Below, one piece after another: positions 32,298-44,351 of a DNA stretch of 64,000 nt. The stretch is from Aaosphaeria pasadenensis. Taxonomy: Eukaryota > Ascomycota > Dothideomycetes > Pleosporales. The notes below the pieces were generated by a model, which was not told where the DNA came from, made no database searches, and worked only from the letters and a program-made list of their open reading frames with translations. Location of the stretch: contig JAKLMB010000007.1 of the NCBI GenBank assembly GCA_022813625.1, positions 1,116,001 to 1,180,000 of the forward strand, in the 5' to 3' direction. Both the position numbers and the translations under genes were made by a program. Numbering within the stretch: the first letter of the stretch is position 1; each line of letters starts with the position of its first letter.

Positions 32298-35200
32298 GAT
32301 GATGGCGAAGTTGGATCGACGGTTCGATGGATTGAGGGGTTTAAATATGTGGATTCTGAAGGATAAGGATAAGTATCATCAACATGAGAAGTCCGAGTGG
32401 ATATTGAGGGAGGCAATTATGCGGCGGGCGAAAAGCATACAGTAAGTTTCGTGGTAAATGAGACGATCTTCAAGAGGTCGGGATGCGATCGAACTCTCCT
32501 GCAGTTCCTGCTGACCAGGAGTTCGCTGGGTAGATTGACAAGAGACGAGCGTGGCTGAGAGAGCAGAGCAGCAGAGTAGGCAGGCAGGCAGGCAGGCGGA
32601 CGAATTGAGAGGGACCTCGGCGGCAGTGGGGATCGGAGGAAGAGGTCGACTCGGGCTGTACGATGGGCGCGCAGCAGTAAGAAGAGCGATCTAAAATGCC
32701 AAAGTGCAAAAACGAAGGGCGAGAAGAAGGTGGAGAGGAGGAGTGGGACGGGAGAGAGGGGAAGAGAGAGAGGGAAATAGAGGACAATGAGAAGCCCTTA
32801 GGCAGTGAAGTGGAGGAAGAAAAGAGGAAGAGGAAGAGGGAGAGGAGAGAAGAGAGAGGTATTAGTTAGTGGAAGGTAACTAGAGAAGTATTGGATTGGC
32901 TGTAGTAAGAGTAGTAAGAGAGTAATAGTAGTAAGAGTGTAAGGTCCAGTCCAAGACTTCCCAGGGTCAGAAAGACTTAAGGTAAGAGAGTGTGATTAAG
33001 GATTGGGACGCTGGCCACATTGGGTTTAGCGGCTGAAGGGGAGCGGAGGAAACGAAGACCGTAACTTCGGTCTCGAAGGAACAAGAACAAGTTACGAATA
33101 ATGCCCATCCAGTCCGCAATTAGGTACCTAGTTATTCGATATATCCAGATACCAGATACCCTATTTCTCTATTGTCTCTACAATTTTACTATTATCCTCA
33201 ATAGACACTAACTAAAACCTAGGGACGCTTCTGCCTGGCCCTACACAGTGTATAAAGTACCAGGGAGCAGTAATGACTTCCAAGAGATGATCATGTTTCA
33301 ACGAGTCAATTCGTTGACAGTCCGAGTATGGTTGGCCTGTGAAAGTGTTGTCTCTTTTGTTCTACAATACCGGATAGTTACCAAGGTACCGACACCAGTA
33401 TCAATAACTTAAACTACCCACGGAGTCCCCAACCAATGATTGCTGCCTACTGCCTGTCAACGTCCAACTTCAGCTCTTACTCAGTGCCTTACGATTACGC
33501 CACAGAGTGTTGCAATCTATTACGCCACCCAGCTGCAACCAGTACAGTATTTCCTTCGCCACCATCATCTAGGTACTGTAACTATACCTAGGTATGCAGA
33601 CACTGAGGTTGTGTGCTGAGGGCGGATCAGATGTTACACTACAACGGACTTGGGTCCGTCTATCACAAGAGAGGGAGTCAGTACAAATACCATGTGCCTA
33701 TGTGTTCCGTATATGTATACCTATTTGAAGATTGAATACGACGAGTATCACAATTGTCGGTGCATCTAACCAGACTCCTCAACGCTACCATCCCAAAACG
33801 AAAAGAAAACGCCCAAATCATCAGATGAGTTTCCATCAATTATCATACAATGCACTGTGCCCTTTCCCTACATGGTCCTAGTCTGGAATAAAACTACTCG
33901 TACCGTACCGTACTAACTGCTTGTATAATACCCTTAACCGTCTTCTGTCTGTCGTTGCTTATCACAGGTCGGGTCTGGCTTATTTTCTTTTACCCTGGAC
34001 TCCACACCTGGACCCACCATGTTTCATCTTCTACGCTCTGCCACCACCACCACCACCACAACCTCTACCACATGGGAATGGATGGATGGATGTACGGATA
34101 GACACTCCTCGATCGACTGACAGTCCTCTCCTCTCTCCTATCCCTACTCGTAACGCAATCGTTGCCCAGTCTCCGTGCGTGCATCATCCTTCTAACCAAC
34201 CCCCATTCACCGACGACCCATAACCACCGTGCCACCTCCACCACCTACAAACACCACCCGCAGCAAAAACGGACTCTTCCAAAACCCTACGGTCCCTTAC
34301 CCATACACAACATCCGCAAGTATTGATCAATCAATCAATCAATCAATCACTTTCTTAAATCCAGCCCCCGATCTCATCCTCCCATCCTGTGACAAAAGAC
34401 GAACGGTACGGTTCCCGCTCTTGTTACAATCCTGATGCGTAGCGCCCACCAATTGTGCCTCTCGCTCTTTGCGTGCGCATGAACTCGCACTCCGGAAATC
34501 TACCACTTGCGCCGTTTCTTCTCCCCGCCCCGTTTCTAGAAGCGGGATCCCTTAAATATAATATCCTTCCCTGTTTGCGTTTGCTTGCACTTTATTTTTG
34601 GGTCTGCTTCTCCTCCTCCACCTCCACCTCTGATCTGATCTCATGTAAATCGATAATTGCCCCTCTCTCTCCATCTTTGGCCATTGGTTCATCCTCCCCC
34701 TCGTCTCCATGCAGACGAGGTAGGGTGGGATAGCTATATATGGACATGCGTGGTGGTGTGTAACTATGTGTGTGTCTGCGACATAGATTGTGAAAATCCC
34801 CGGCACCGGCAACCTACATCTCTTCTCCGGGTAGATATTCCCCGTCCAGGAACCGAGTTTCGATTCGAAACCCCTGCCTTTGCCATGCACGATATATACA
34901 AGTACACGCGCACATACGTAAGGCGCTTAGGCAGGTACCTGACTTGCCTGGTATATCTGTCTAGCATTTGAAGATCTATGCGGAGTTGTCTACGCGGCTT
35001 TGCTACTGGTGTTGATATGTGAATCAAATGAGAAAGGATACTTGATCGCATGTGACAGCACGACAAGGTTGAAATAGGAAAAGTGGTAGAATAGTTCGTC
35101 CCCCTCATATATGCGGAGTATCATGTCATACCATACCATCAATATCGAGACGCCACCAACAGTAGAAGAATGCTTCAATAGATCAATTCCATCGTTCAAT

Positions 35201-35596
35201 TGTCGATGCCGAGATATACAGGGTGAGCATGAAACTCTGGGGAATAAAATGATATATTCCTTCCTCATAAGGTCGCCTTAGATTAGGTGGTAGTTGGAGG
35301 TGCTGAGAATGCGGTTCAGCTCTGAATTCAGATCGCTTTTATGTATATAATTCGAACCAACCATTCTGATGAATGCCATTCGTCTCCTTCTTCGTATGTT
35401 ACAACTGTGGGAGAGGGAGTCATTTCCCCAGTTAAACAAGGAACTGGCTTCTTTGCCTGCCCACATATCCGCATTCATCAACAAATACGACTAGTGCTGT
35501 GCATGCCTATTCAGGTCGATATACCAAAAATTTGCCCTCAGCGAAATAATTGCACTTTCTACTCTAGAGGCATTGATCTCTCCATCAACCAGATCA
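32298..35596. other. 3.3-kb gene-free interval upstream of VTS1
   Basis: From 32300 to 33000 the + strand is GA-rich, giving a CT-rich leader for VTS1 on -; it includes AGGC tandem repeats near 32578-32597. The rest has AATC repeats (~34326-34348), CCA-rich tracts, one TACCTAGGTA palindrome (33585) and many TACC/GTA words. I found no frame with convincing coding features. Confidence 0.5.
33585..33594. repeat. palindrome TACCTAGGTA
   Basis: Third exact copy of the 10-bp palindrome that is also inside the 17-mers at 13743 and 45351. Confidence 0.7.
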
Positions 35597-36940
35597 TCAT
35601 CGGATCTGCCCTATGATCGCCCCGTTCATCACCGCGGCCTCCCGCTCCCAACCCCCTGCGACCACTGTCTTCCCCTTGTTCAACGGCCCACTAGGCAACT
35701 GCGATCCGCGGTTGACGCACTCTCGTATTGAGTCCCGCACCTGGTCTTTCCTCGAACGCAGCGTCCTGGCTGATACCCCGCCTCTCTGCATGATCTCTTG
35801 CACTTTTGGCGACAGGTTCGAGGCGAGGGATCGCCAGAAGTAGGATGGCAGAGAAGACGTGTCGAGGGAGCTGAGCAACGGCTGGAGAAAGTTGGTTATT
35901 GGCGATCGTGTTGTTGATCCTTCGTCGAGGAGCGGGTGTGATGGGGGCTTGATGGTCTCGAGGAGCGTCTCCAGAGCTACAATGTTCTGGCAGCGGGCCG
36001 ATACCTCCAGAAGGGTTCGATCCAGCGAAGGCAGTTGTGCTAGTGCTCTTGCAAGGGATGCGAGAGACGACTTGAGCGCAGTCTGTAGATAGTCCTGCAG
36101 CGCATTGAGGAGCAACACCGGCTGGAAGTTGTCGATTGTCGTCGCCGACGATGTGGGCGAAAGCAGGTAGAGCGTGAGCAAGGCAGACGTCGTCCTCGAC
36201 CTCGTGTCCTCCGTCTGCGAATACGTCGACGCCGCAGACTGCCCCGCAGAGGTGAGAAGTGAAGACATTGAGAATTCCTTGACGACCTGCTGCGCCCGCG
36301 ACCCTATGCTCCTCTCGCCCGGATTGACCAGCTCATTTTTCAACGAATTCACCACATTGACCCTGTCCAATCCTTCGCCCTCCTGTCCAGGCCCAGAAGC
36401 GGTGAATATCTGGCGCAGCGACAACAATGTGTCCGCAGACCGCACCATCGCCCGGTGATCCTCCTTCTTTGCACCGCCGACCCCACCCAATTCCGACATG
36501 CGCACCTCCAGTTGTCTCCCCAGCATCAAGCATCGAGCGACCGCCCTTCCTAGCCTTACGGTCTCGACCAGTCGCTCGGCGGTAAGTCGAACCTGTTCCG
36601 CAACCTCGTATCTTTCTACAACTTCCTTCTCCAGCGTCTTGTAGGACTCCGTCAAGCTGGCAACCTGTCCCTCCACCTCGTGCAATATCCTCCCACTCGC
36701 ATCTGCATGCTCTCTGGTATGTTCTAGCAACGGAAGTGCGGACTTGGTCGTCAAGGTATCGATGTGCGTGTCGATTTCCTGAACATCGAAGAGGACACGG
36801 GAGAGGGGTGTCGAAAGATCCAGAGGTGTATCCGAGGGGTTGTTCGTCGACAGGACCAGCGTGTTGGCGAACGCTGTGGCGGAGAAGCCGGGGTCCAGAA
36901 ACGCTTCGTAGTCGATATACGACGGCTCTGAGTCTGCCAT
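35597..36940 (-). CDS. COG5: conserved oligomeric Golgi complex subunit 5
   Basis: Intronless, 447 residues. Part of the COG tethering complex that acts in retrograde transport within the Golgi. The N-terminal block YIDYEAFLDPGFSATAFANTLV followed by a helical segment (LSRVLFDVQEIDTHIDTLTT) and a coiled-coil run up to ~residue 170 is typical of fungal Cog5. The middle has VKEFSMSSLLTSAG and later LLNALQDYLQTALKSSLASLARALAQLPSLDRTL, then the end WRSLASNLSPKVQEIMQRGG. Fungal Cog5 proteins of about this length lack the extended C-terminal half of animal COG5. It is divergent from the ureidoglycolate lyase gene, with 303 bp between the start codons. Confidence 0.88.
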   Translation of the reverse strand: MADSEPSYIDYEAFLDPGFSATAFANTLVLSTNNPSDTPLDLSTPLSRVLFDVQEIDTHIDTLTTKSALPLLEHTREHADASGRILHEVEGQVASLTESYKTLEKEVVERYEVAEQVRLTAERLVETVRLGRAVARCLMLGRQLEVRMSELGGVGGAKKEDHRAMVRSADTLLSLRQIFTASGPGQEGEGLDRVNVVNSLKNELVNPGERSIGSRAQQVVKEFSMSSLLTSAGQSAASTYSQTEDTRSRTTSALLTLYLLSPTSSATTIDNFQPVLLLNALQDYLQTALKSSLASLARALAQLPSLDRTLLEVSARCQNIVALETLLETIKPPSHPLLDEGSTTRSPITNFLQPLLSSLDTSSLPSYFWRSLASNLSPKVQEIMQRGGVSARTLRSRKDQVRDSIRECVNRGSQLPSGPLNKGKTVVAGGWEREAAVMNGAIIGQIR

Positions 36941-37053
36941 GTCTGCTACTCAATGGAATCAATTCGAATTGCAGACACGGATATTATTGTTGTTGATGTT
37001 GACGTGCATGCCTTGGCAGAGTGGTACGGCATAGCAAGGGTCTACTCGAGCTG

Positions 37054-37063
37054 TTATCGATAA
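37054..37063. promoter_or_regulatory. double GATA palindrome TTATCGATAA in divergent promoter
   Basis: This 10-bp palindrome contains the AreA/Nit2 GATA core (CGATAA, an HGATAR word) on both strands, 181 bp before the ureidoglycolate lyase ATG and 114 bp before the COG5 ATG. Fungal purine-degradation genes are usually under nitrogen control by AreA-type GATA factors. The site is seen; its role is inferred. Confidence 0.45.
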
Positions 37064-37243
37064 AATCAATCCTAGCGCAATCGAGACTCCCGAGCTCGCT
37101 GGTTCGTCCATCTCGACTTTCACAAGCTTCCAACGACCACCTCCTTGCTCGGCATCTCCTCTCTATCTTCCTCACTCCCTCTCCCACCTCACATCACAGC
37201 GAACTCACGGTCCGGCCTGGTACCGTCCACCAAACCGCCCAGC

Positions 37244-38197
37244 ATGCCTCCCTCCATGCCCAGCCCATCGATCCGGATCCCCGTCGAGCTCCTCTCGCAA
37301 TCCTCGTTCGCGCAATTCGGCACCGTGATCGAGAACCCCGCGCACTCGACGCTGCCACGCTCCCAGCGGCCGCCCCTTCTCGACACCGTCTCCGCGAACC
37401 AGGGCACCGCCGTCAAGATCCTCGACGTCACCCACATGACGGACCTGTACCACCTTGCGCCCTCCACGAAGCCCGCAAAGGCCGTCATGAACATGTTCGT
37501 GTGCGCGCCGCGCGACCTGCGTCCCCACGAGCCGTCCGACAGCATGCCGTCCAGCTGGGGGGACATCGACTTCGACGAGGAGGACTACGAGGACGGGGGA
37601 TCCGAGAGGCAATTGTTCGACGTCCAGATCCTGGAGCGCCATCCGTTCACCACGCAGACGTTCATACCGATGGGGCTGTCGCAGGCGGATAAGCACACGC
37701 AGTATCTCGTGATCGTTGCGCCGACGTTGCCGGCCTCCGCCTCGAGGAGACACACCGGTCGCCCGCCGCCGTATCCCACGCCGAAGATCAAGAAGTCGAG
37801 GTCGATAAAGGATATATTCGCGAGGGCGAGGCCGTCGCCGTTCACGAATGAAAAGGGGCCTCCGCCTAGCCAATTCATTCGATCGCACCCTTCGCAGAGA
37901 CCGAAGGGGCCAGGTCTGCCCGACCTAAAGAATCTGAGAGCCTTCGTAGCGACGGGGAACCAGGCCGTGACCTACGGTGCGGGAACATGGCATGCGCCAA
38001 TGGCAGTCATTGGGGACAGACCGATTGATTTTGTGGTCGTGCAATTCGCCAACGGAGTGAGCGACGAGGATGTCCAGGAGGTCATACTGAAGCCGGCCCC
38101 GAGCGCGGAGGAAGGAATGGTAGTGTCGGTCGATTCTGACAGGTCGGGGAGGGTGCTGGTGAAAGCAGGCATTGGCTCTGTAAAAGCTAAGCTGTGA
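37244..38197 (+). CDS. DAL3: ureidoglycolate lyase
   Basis: Last step of allantoin breakdown: splits ureidoglycolate to glyoxylate and urea. Intronless, 317 residues from the first in-frame ATG at 37244 (a second ATG four codons later is also possible). The core starts SIRIPVELLSQSSFAQFGTV and includes LYHLAPSTKPAKAVMNMFVC, RQLFDVQILERHPFTTQTFI, PMGLSQADKHTQYLVIVAPT and the cupin-like metal region GAGTWHAPMAVIGDRPIDFV. Compared with yeast Dal3 (~195 residues) it has extra segments: an acidic stretch (DIDFDEEDYEDGG, ~105-120) and a basic Pro-rich insert (~165-215) between two strands of the barrel. Such inserts appear in filamentous fungi as I recall them. A GATA palindrome upstream fits nitrogen regulation. 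Confidence 0.92.
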   Translation: MPPSMPSPSIRIPVELLSQSSFAQFGTVIENPAHSTLPRSQRPPLLDTVSANQGTAVKILDVTHMTDLYHLAPSTKPAKAVMNMFVCAPRDLRPHEPSDSMPSSWGDIDFDEEDYEDGGSERQLFDVQILERHPFTTQTFIPMGLSQADKHTQYLVIVAPTLPASASRRHTGRPPPYPTPKIKKSRSIKDIFARARPSPFTNEKGPPPSQFIRSHPSQRPKGPGLPDLKNLRAFVATGNQAVTYGAGTWHAPMAVIGDRPIDFVVVQFANGVSDEDVQEVILKPAPSAEEGMVVSVDSDRSGRVLVKAGIGSVKAKL

Positions 38198-38436
38198 CAA
38201 ACTCACGCTATCATATCTATAGCACCAAGAGGATATTGGATGTACACGAAAATTTTGTTGAATAATACCAATGTAATGAATTATAACGCTCTGTAATGTC
38301 CTTTTCCCCTTATGCAAGTGCTTCACAGAGCAACCCATGGTATAATACAAAGCAAGATAGAAACAGAAACACCAGTGAGATGCATGCAGCAAATTCAAGC
38401 CCCCAATATTCGAACAAAGCTCACCCGCACATCATC

Positions 38437-40675
38437 TCACAACTTCAACCCTTCGAGCGCCAATTCAACCTCGTCGACCTGCTTTTCCATCTTCTTCTCC
38501 TTCCACGTCCTGTACTCTCTCGCGACAACCTCCATGACCTTACCCATCTGCGCGTCCTTGCCTTCCCTCTCCAAATCAGCCTTGACCCTCTTGAAGTTCT
38601 CCTTGACAAAGATCTGGTATTCCGACTTGGGCTTCACCACTTTCTCTCCACCCTTCTCGATTGTTGTTGCACCACCACCTCGCGGGGTAGGCTTCGTCTG
38701 GACTAAACGCCCCTTGCACTTTCCACACGAATGTCTCAGCGGATCCACGCTCTTGGAATGCCTCTTAAACTCGTATCCGCATCCTACGCACTGCCAGACA
38801 TACTTGTATGCAATCTGGTAGCTGTGCTTCGTCGTAACCTCGACGCCGTCATCCTGGAACGCATCGCTGACCTGCCTCGCCCAGGCCTTGAACTCCGCGC
38901 CGTGTGGGTTGTTGCGCACATTGGATATCATGAATGTTGTCAAGTGGCAGTACTCGTGGGCTAGAACATTATACAGACGGGAGACGTCGTCGATGACCTT
39001 CTCTGCGAGTTCAATGGAGCAATGGTGGTGGATGGTGGTTTTGATATCTCCCGGGTTTGGTCCCGTCCGAGTTCGGATCTGCTCTCTGCGCCAGTTTGCG
39101 CGGCCGGCTGTGGTCTTGAGAGTCTTGGACCAGAGCAGCTGGATACCACCAGTGGATGTGGTCAGGGCTGCTATCCGGCCAGAGGTGATGGTTGTATCGA
39201 GCTTAGTTAGGAATGCTTCAGCAAGAGAATGTTTCTGGTCGGAGAAGGCTTTGCGTTGGGCACGGAGCTGGGAGACAGTCGGAGAGGTGCCGGACGTTGG
39301 TTTCTTGACCGGGGACTGGGAAGACTTCTTTCGCGGTGAGGTAGATGGAGACGGCAGCGATGCATCACTCAGTTCGCCATCACTATCGATAGAGATACTG
39401 TTCGAAGTATGCACACCTTGCTCGAGTGTTTGGAGCCACTTCTGTTTCCGAGGAGAGACGAGAGGTTTTGAGGGGGAGTGCTTATCATTCCAGTCGTTCA
39501 CAACCTCCGGATTCCAGAATCCATCAAGGCTAGGGCGTAGGTCTGCAGCAGACGGTATCCTGGGCTTTCTTTTTGAGGGCGAAACAAGCTTCGATGGCGA
39601 GGCTGGCTGGGGAGGCGTACTGGGCCTGGAGACCGGAGGAGCCTTTCGAGGGGATTTCAGCTTCTTGGGGGTAGGTGAACTAGATTCTTGATTAGCCCTT
39701 TTTTGTCCTGACTTCTGTCTAGAGATCAATCACGTACAAATATAACATCGCATCCACATCGTCCGAGTGCGAGCTCATGGGACGAGATTTGGATTCGAGT
39801 GATGTGTTACGGGTGGGTGGGAGAAGGACGGAATGTGCAGGTTGCTCAGGCGAGCTTGTCAGATCCACAACATCTTGTGCCCAATTCGAGATGACACTAC
39901 TGCCTTTCTGAAATGGAATTCGGGGTGCGGTTGTGTCCAAAGTTGACCGTGGTTCAGGCAATGGTTGAGAATTGCCTCGTGTCTCTTCTTGAGTCTCGTA
40001 GAAGACATCCGAATCAGAATCAGAATCATCCTCCACAACCACACGAGTTCGAGCAGGATTTCTCCTAGTTCTCGCGTCGATTATGGGATCGTCATCCTCT
40101 TCTTCGCTCTCTTCCGACTCTTTCTCCAATATTACCTCTTCTTTTTCCTCTGTCTCGTCATCGTCACCACACCACAAACTCTGGTCCGGCTCCTCGTCCT
40201 CATCGAGCACAGTGCCCTCGTCAACTCTGATCTCAATCTTCCTCTCTCTCATCGCAAAGTCCTGACTCTTATTCTTCACCTTACTCCTCGCGACCGTCTT
40301 CGCCAAATTCCTGGCATACAGATTGCTCTTCCTCTCACCGAACCCATCGCCATTGTCCAGCCCCCTCACTCGCGCTTTCGGTTCCGGTGTCGCCAGGCTC
40401 TCATCGCTTAACCGCCTCAGCAAACGACTATTGCTCGCGACTGGCTTCAGTATGCGCTGCCTGCGCGGTGTCTGGCTTTGTCCTGTGAGGGATACAGGCA
40501 CTTTTGGAACTAGAATCGAATCCTCATTGTCCTGCCATGTGTAGCGGAGCTCGCGCTTCGTAGGGGATTCGGTTGAAGATTTGCGCGGACTTGAGCGTGT
40601 AGTTCGAGATGCTGTGGAGGGAGGTGCGAGGATAGGCGTCTCGTCTGGGCTGCTAGCTTTTCGTAACCGCGCCAT
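38437..40675 (-). CDS. SprT-like protease with HMG box, GCNA/ACRC type
   Basis: Two exons on - (40675-39738 and 39679-38437) encode 726 residues. The first ~420 residues are disordered: basic SPRK/SPSK repeats and acidic runs (LDEDEEPDQSLWCGDDDETE; SDSDSDVFYETQEE), with VVDLTSSPEQ resembling a SUMO-interacting motif. Next comes the SprT domain with VLAHEYCHLTTFM (HExxH at ~554-558) and the third-ligand region NNPHGAEFKAWAR. A four-Cys zinc ribbon follows (WQCVGCGYEF ... HSCGKCKGRL). The C-terminal ~60 residues (KPKSEYQIFVKENFKRVKAD) form an HMG-box-like module. This order matches GCNA/ACRC proteins that clear DNA-protein crosslinks. The 58-bp intron was chosen over shorter options because it has a CTAAT branch site and keeps frame (LYF|SPTPKK). 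Confidence 0.9.
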
Positions 40676-41280
40676 GGTCGTAGTGTAATGATATGCAGGC
40701 AAAAGAAATGTACAATTTTCTGGCAATGTTGGTGATGGGACAGGTTGCATGGGTTTGGAAATTTGTTGATTTGGTTGGTTGCGGGGCAACGGCTAGCGCG
40801 GAATTTCTTTGGCGGCGGAAGTTGCGTCCGAGGGATGGTCCCCGCAATCTGACAAAGGCTCGGCGTTCGTCAGAGTGAAGGTCCCCACAGATTCTCTGTG
40901 TGGTGTTGCTCGTGGGCGCAAGTCCATACACGCTACCTACAAAGTATGAAAACAAGTGAATTGAAGATCAAAAGGAAATGTTCAGTACATAGCATGCTAA
41001 GAACACCATACAAGTTTACAAGCCCAGCCCGTTCTAACCGGGGCCAGGATGATCAGAGCGCCATAAAAGTAGGAAAAAGATACATCTGCTTCCTCTCTGC
41101 CAGAGTTCCATTTCACTCGGTCACTCCAGATATTTCTGGTTTCATTGTCCTCCCCAGAATCCGGTGCTCGTTCAGATCATGTCGTGATAAGTTCTGCGCC
41201 TCGGTGTCGTAGTCACTCTCGATATATACATCCCCAGTAGCGATTTATGTGAATTTTCTCCCCGTATTCATTCATTTCAT
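40676..41280. other. intergenic region
   Basis: About 600 bp: promoter of the SprT-type gene and 3' flank of aconitase, both on -. The frame of the SprT-type gene stays open upstream of 40675, but no family signal is seen there, so 40675 is kept as the start. Confidence 0.5.
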
Positions 41281-43917
41281 TTAAGCCTTGGTCTTCTTGG
41301 CCATGGTGTTGAGGGCACTTCCGTTCTTGAACCATTCAATCTGGCCGGCGTTGAAAGTGTGAGAGAGCTTGATCTCGAAGGACTCGCTGCCATCGGCAGG
41401 GTGGACAACGAGAGTGAAGGGCTTGCCAACGGCGAGCTCGGTGGCCTTGAGGTCAACCTTGTCGTTGGGTCCAATCTTCTCGTAGTCGGCAGGATCAGAG
41501 AAGGTAAGAGGAAGCATACCCTGCTTCTTCAAGTTCGTCTCGTGGATACGGGCGAATGATCGAGTGATGATGGCAATACCACCAAGATGCCTGGGCTCGA
41601 GAGCGGCATGCTCACGGGAAGAACCCTCTCCGTAGTTCCAGTCACCAACAACGACCCACTTGATTCCATTCTTCTTGTAGTCACGGGCAACAGCGGGGAC
41701 GGCATCGTACTCGCCGGTGAGCATGTTCTTGATCTTGTTGGCCTCGCCGCTGTCAGCGCTGATGGCACCGATAAGCATGTTGTTGGAGATATTGTCAAGA
41801 TGTCCACGGTACTTCAACCAGGGACCGGCCATGGAGATATGATCGGTGGTGGTCTTGCCGACGGTCTTGATCAGGACGGGGAGGTTCTTGAGATCCTCGC
41901 CAGACCAGGCATCGAAGGGCTCGAGGATCTGGAGACGGTCAGAGGTGGGCGAGACGGCGACAGAGACGGAGGATCGATCAGCAGGGGGAGCCTGGTAAGT
42001 GTCCTGTCCCGGGTCGTAGCCGTTCTGGGGAAGACCATCACCAGAGGGCTCCTTGAGCTTGAACTCCTTTCCGTCCTTATCCTTCAAGGTGTCGGTCAAG
42101 GGGTTGAAGTTGAGGGTTCCAGCAACGGTCATGGCGACAACGAGATCGGGGGAGGCGACGAAAGAGTGGGTGGCGGGGTTGGCATCGTTACGGCCAGTGA
42201 AGTTACGGTTGTAAGAAGAGATGATAGAGTTGGGTTCACCCTTCTTGACATCACGACGATCCCATTGACCTGAGAAAGTTAGTTGGTCCCATAGAAAGCG
42301 AAAGAGGTCGGAATTTAGGTGACAGGTACTTACCAATGCAAGGACCGCAGGCGTTGGCAAGGACCATTCCGCCAAACTCCTCGAAGGTCTTCAATTGACC
42401 GTCACGAGCAATGGTCTGATATTGAGTCAGTTGAAATCATCCAATCAGGGCCACAGGAATACTTACGGCGCGAATCTGCTCAGATCCGGGAGTGACAGTG
42501 AAGAGGGACTTGGCCTTGATACCGTGGGCCATGGCATCTTCGGCAATGGAGGCGGCACGGCTCATATCCTCGTACGAGGAGTTGGTGCAAGATCCGATGA
42601 GACCGACCTTGAGCTCCTCGGGCCACTTGTTGTCCTTCACAGCTTGCTTGAACTTGCTGATGGGAGTAGCAAGATCAGGAGTGAAGGGTCCGTTGATGTG
42701 GGGCTCAAGCTCGTCAAGGTTGATCTCAATGAGCTGGTCATATTCGGTACCCTCGTCCTCGCGGAGCTCCTTGGCATACTCACGAGCGAAGTCGCCAATC
42801 TCAGTTCGCTTAGTAGCCTGGAGGTACTCATACATACGCTGGTTGAAGGGGAAGACGGAGGTGGTGGCACCAATTTCAGCACCCTGGGCAAGAGGTTAGC
42901 TCCAGAACATTTCGATCAACTCAACCGGTTACAGGGAATTAATATGAGAGGTACGCACCATGTTGCAGATTGTAGCCATTCCAGTGCAAGAAAGAGTTTC
43001 AGTTCCTGGTCCATGATATTCCACAATGGCACCAGTTCCACCCTTGACAGTCAAGATACCAGCGACGCGGAGGATGATGTCTAGAAAGAGGTTAGCCGAT
43101 TTTGGTCATAATTGGCAGGTGCGTGTAAGAACACGTGGAAACACAAAACCAAAAATCAAAGACAGAAATAAATTTGGAACTTACCCTTGGGAGTGGTCCA
43201 GCCAGACATCCTTCCGGTGAGCTTGACACCAATGACCTTGGGTGCCTTCAACTCCCAGGGAATGTTGGCCATGACGTCGACGGCGTCGGCACCACCGACA
43301 CCGATAGCAGCCATACCGAGACCACCAGCGTTGGGGGTGTGGGAGTCAGTACCGATCATCAAACCACCAGGGAAAGCGTAGTTCTCCATGATGATCTGGT
43401 GAATGATACCAGAGCCGGGCTTCCAGAAACCGATGTTGTACTTGGCGCAAGAGGTGGACAGGAAGTCGTAGACCTCACGGTTGATCTCGTTGGCGCGAGC
43501 AAGATCCTTCTCGTTGCCGACCTGGGCCTCGATAAGATGGTCGCAGTGGACGGTGGAGGGGGTTGCGACTGAGGGCATGCCGGCGGACATGAACTGGAGA
43601 ATGGCCATCTGTGCGGTGGCATCCTGGCAAGCGACACGATCCGGGCGGAGCTTGAGGTAGCTGGAACCTCGCTCGATTTCCTGACCGTGGGGGTCGTCCA
43701 AGTGGGAGTAGAGGATCTTCTCAGCGTAGGCAAGAGGACGGTTGAGGCGCTGGCGGACAATGGCCAGGTTCTCGCTCATCTTCTTGTAGTTGATGTAGTT
43801 GCCCTTCTCCCAGTTGGTCATTTCGACCTTGCGGGAGAGAGGAGCATCGCTGACGGTGGCCAATTGCCTCTTGCCAAAGCTCTGGCCGATGCGGCCGAGC
43901 CTGGAGAACTTCTGCAT
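41281..43917 (-). CDS. ACO1: aconitate hydratase, mitochondrial
   Basis: 4Fe-4S enzyme of the TCA cycle that converts citrate to isocitrate. Five exons on -: 43917-43185, 43080-42959, 42883-42467, 42415-42334 and 42269-41281, for 780 residues. The N-terminus MQKFSRLGRIGQSFGKRQLA is basic and Ser-rich, a typical matrix presequence. Cluster ligands are C384 (LIGSCTNSSYEDM) and C447/C450 (NACGPCIGQWDRRD); their spacing agrees with yeast Aco1. The catalytic Ser motif GEGSSREHAALEPRHLGG is intact, as is the LMIGTDSHTPNAGGLGM block. All four joins keep frame (PK|DIILRVAG; CNM|GAEIG; IRA|TIARD; CIG|QWDR). The C-terminal swivel domain is complete. The 1.9-kb upstream spacer separates it from BUD20. 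Confidence 0.97.
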
Positions 43918-44233
43918 TGTGTGCAAAGGTTTGGGGAGAGGGGGGAGGGAGGGTGAGGAGGAAGAGAGTGGAGTGGAGAAGCGATGGTGATGGGGGAGGG
44001 TAGGAATAAAAGAAGGTTAAGCAAGAGTTGGTGTCCCTACGCAACAAGTGCGATAACTAATGTTGAACAGGTGGACTGTGATTGGACGGACAACCGTTGC
44101 AACGGAAATGCAACCTCGGCGTGGGCAGAGCAAATGGGGGACGGTTAAGAACTTCCCGCGGGCTGCCCGCTGGACCGGCCTTATCCTAACGAGGTGTTTC
44201 ACGTGCGTTAACTGTGTAGTAACTAGTAGCAAC

Positions 44234-44351
44234 TACTCCGTATGTGCCTCGTAGGAAAGGATAGGATGTAAGAACTTGGGCCACAATCCTAGCGGATGTC
44301 CGAAGCGAGTTTGGAATGTAATTATTACAATACACCTTAGTGTACTCCGTA
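44234..44351. repeat. two copies of TACTCCGTA 109 bp apart
   Basis: Exact copies at 44234-44242 and 44343-44351, same orientation, in the ACO1 upstream region. Confidence 0.75.

Noticed and set aside
34326..34348. AATC tandem repeat considered as a CRISPR-like or origin-like element
   Set aside because: A plain tetranucleotide run without spacers; CRISPR arrays are not expected in fungi.
44156..44169. CCG-N8-CCG element upstream of aconitase as a zinc-cluster factor site
   Set aside because: Spacing does not clearly match a binding consensus I can name with confidence.
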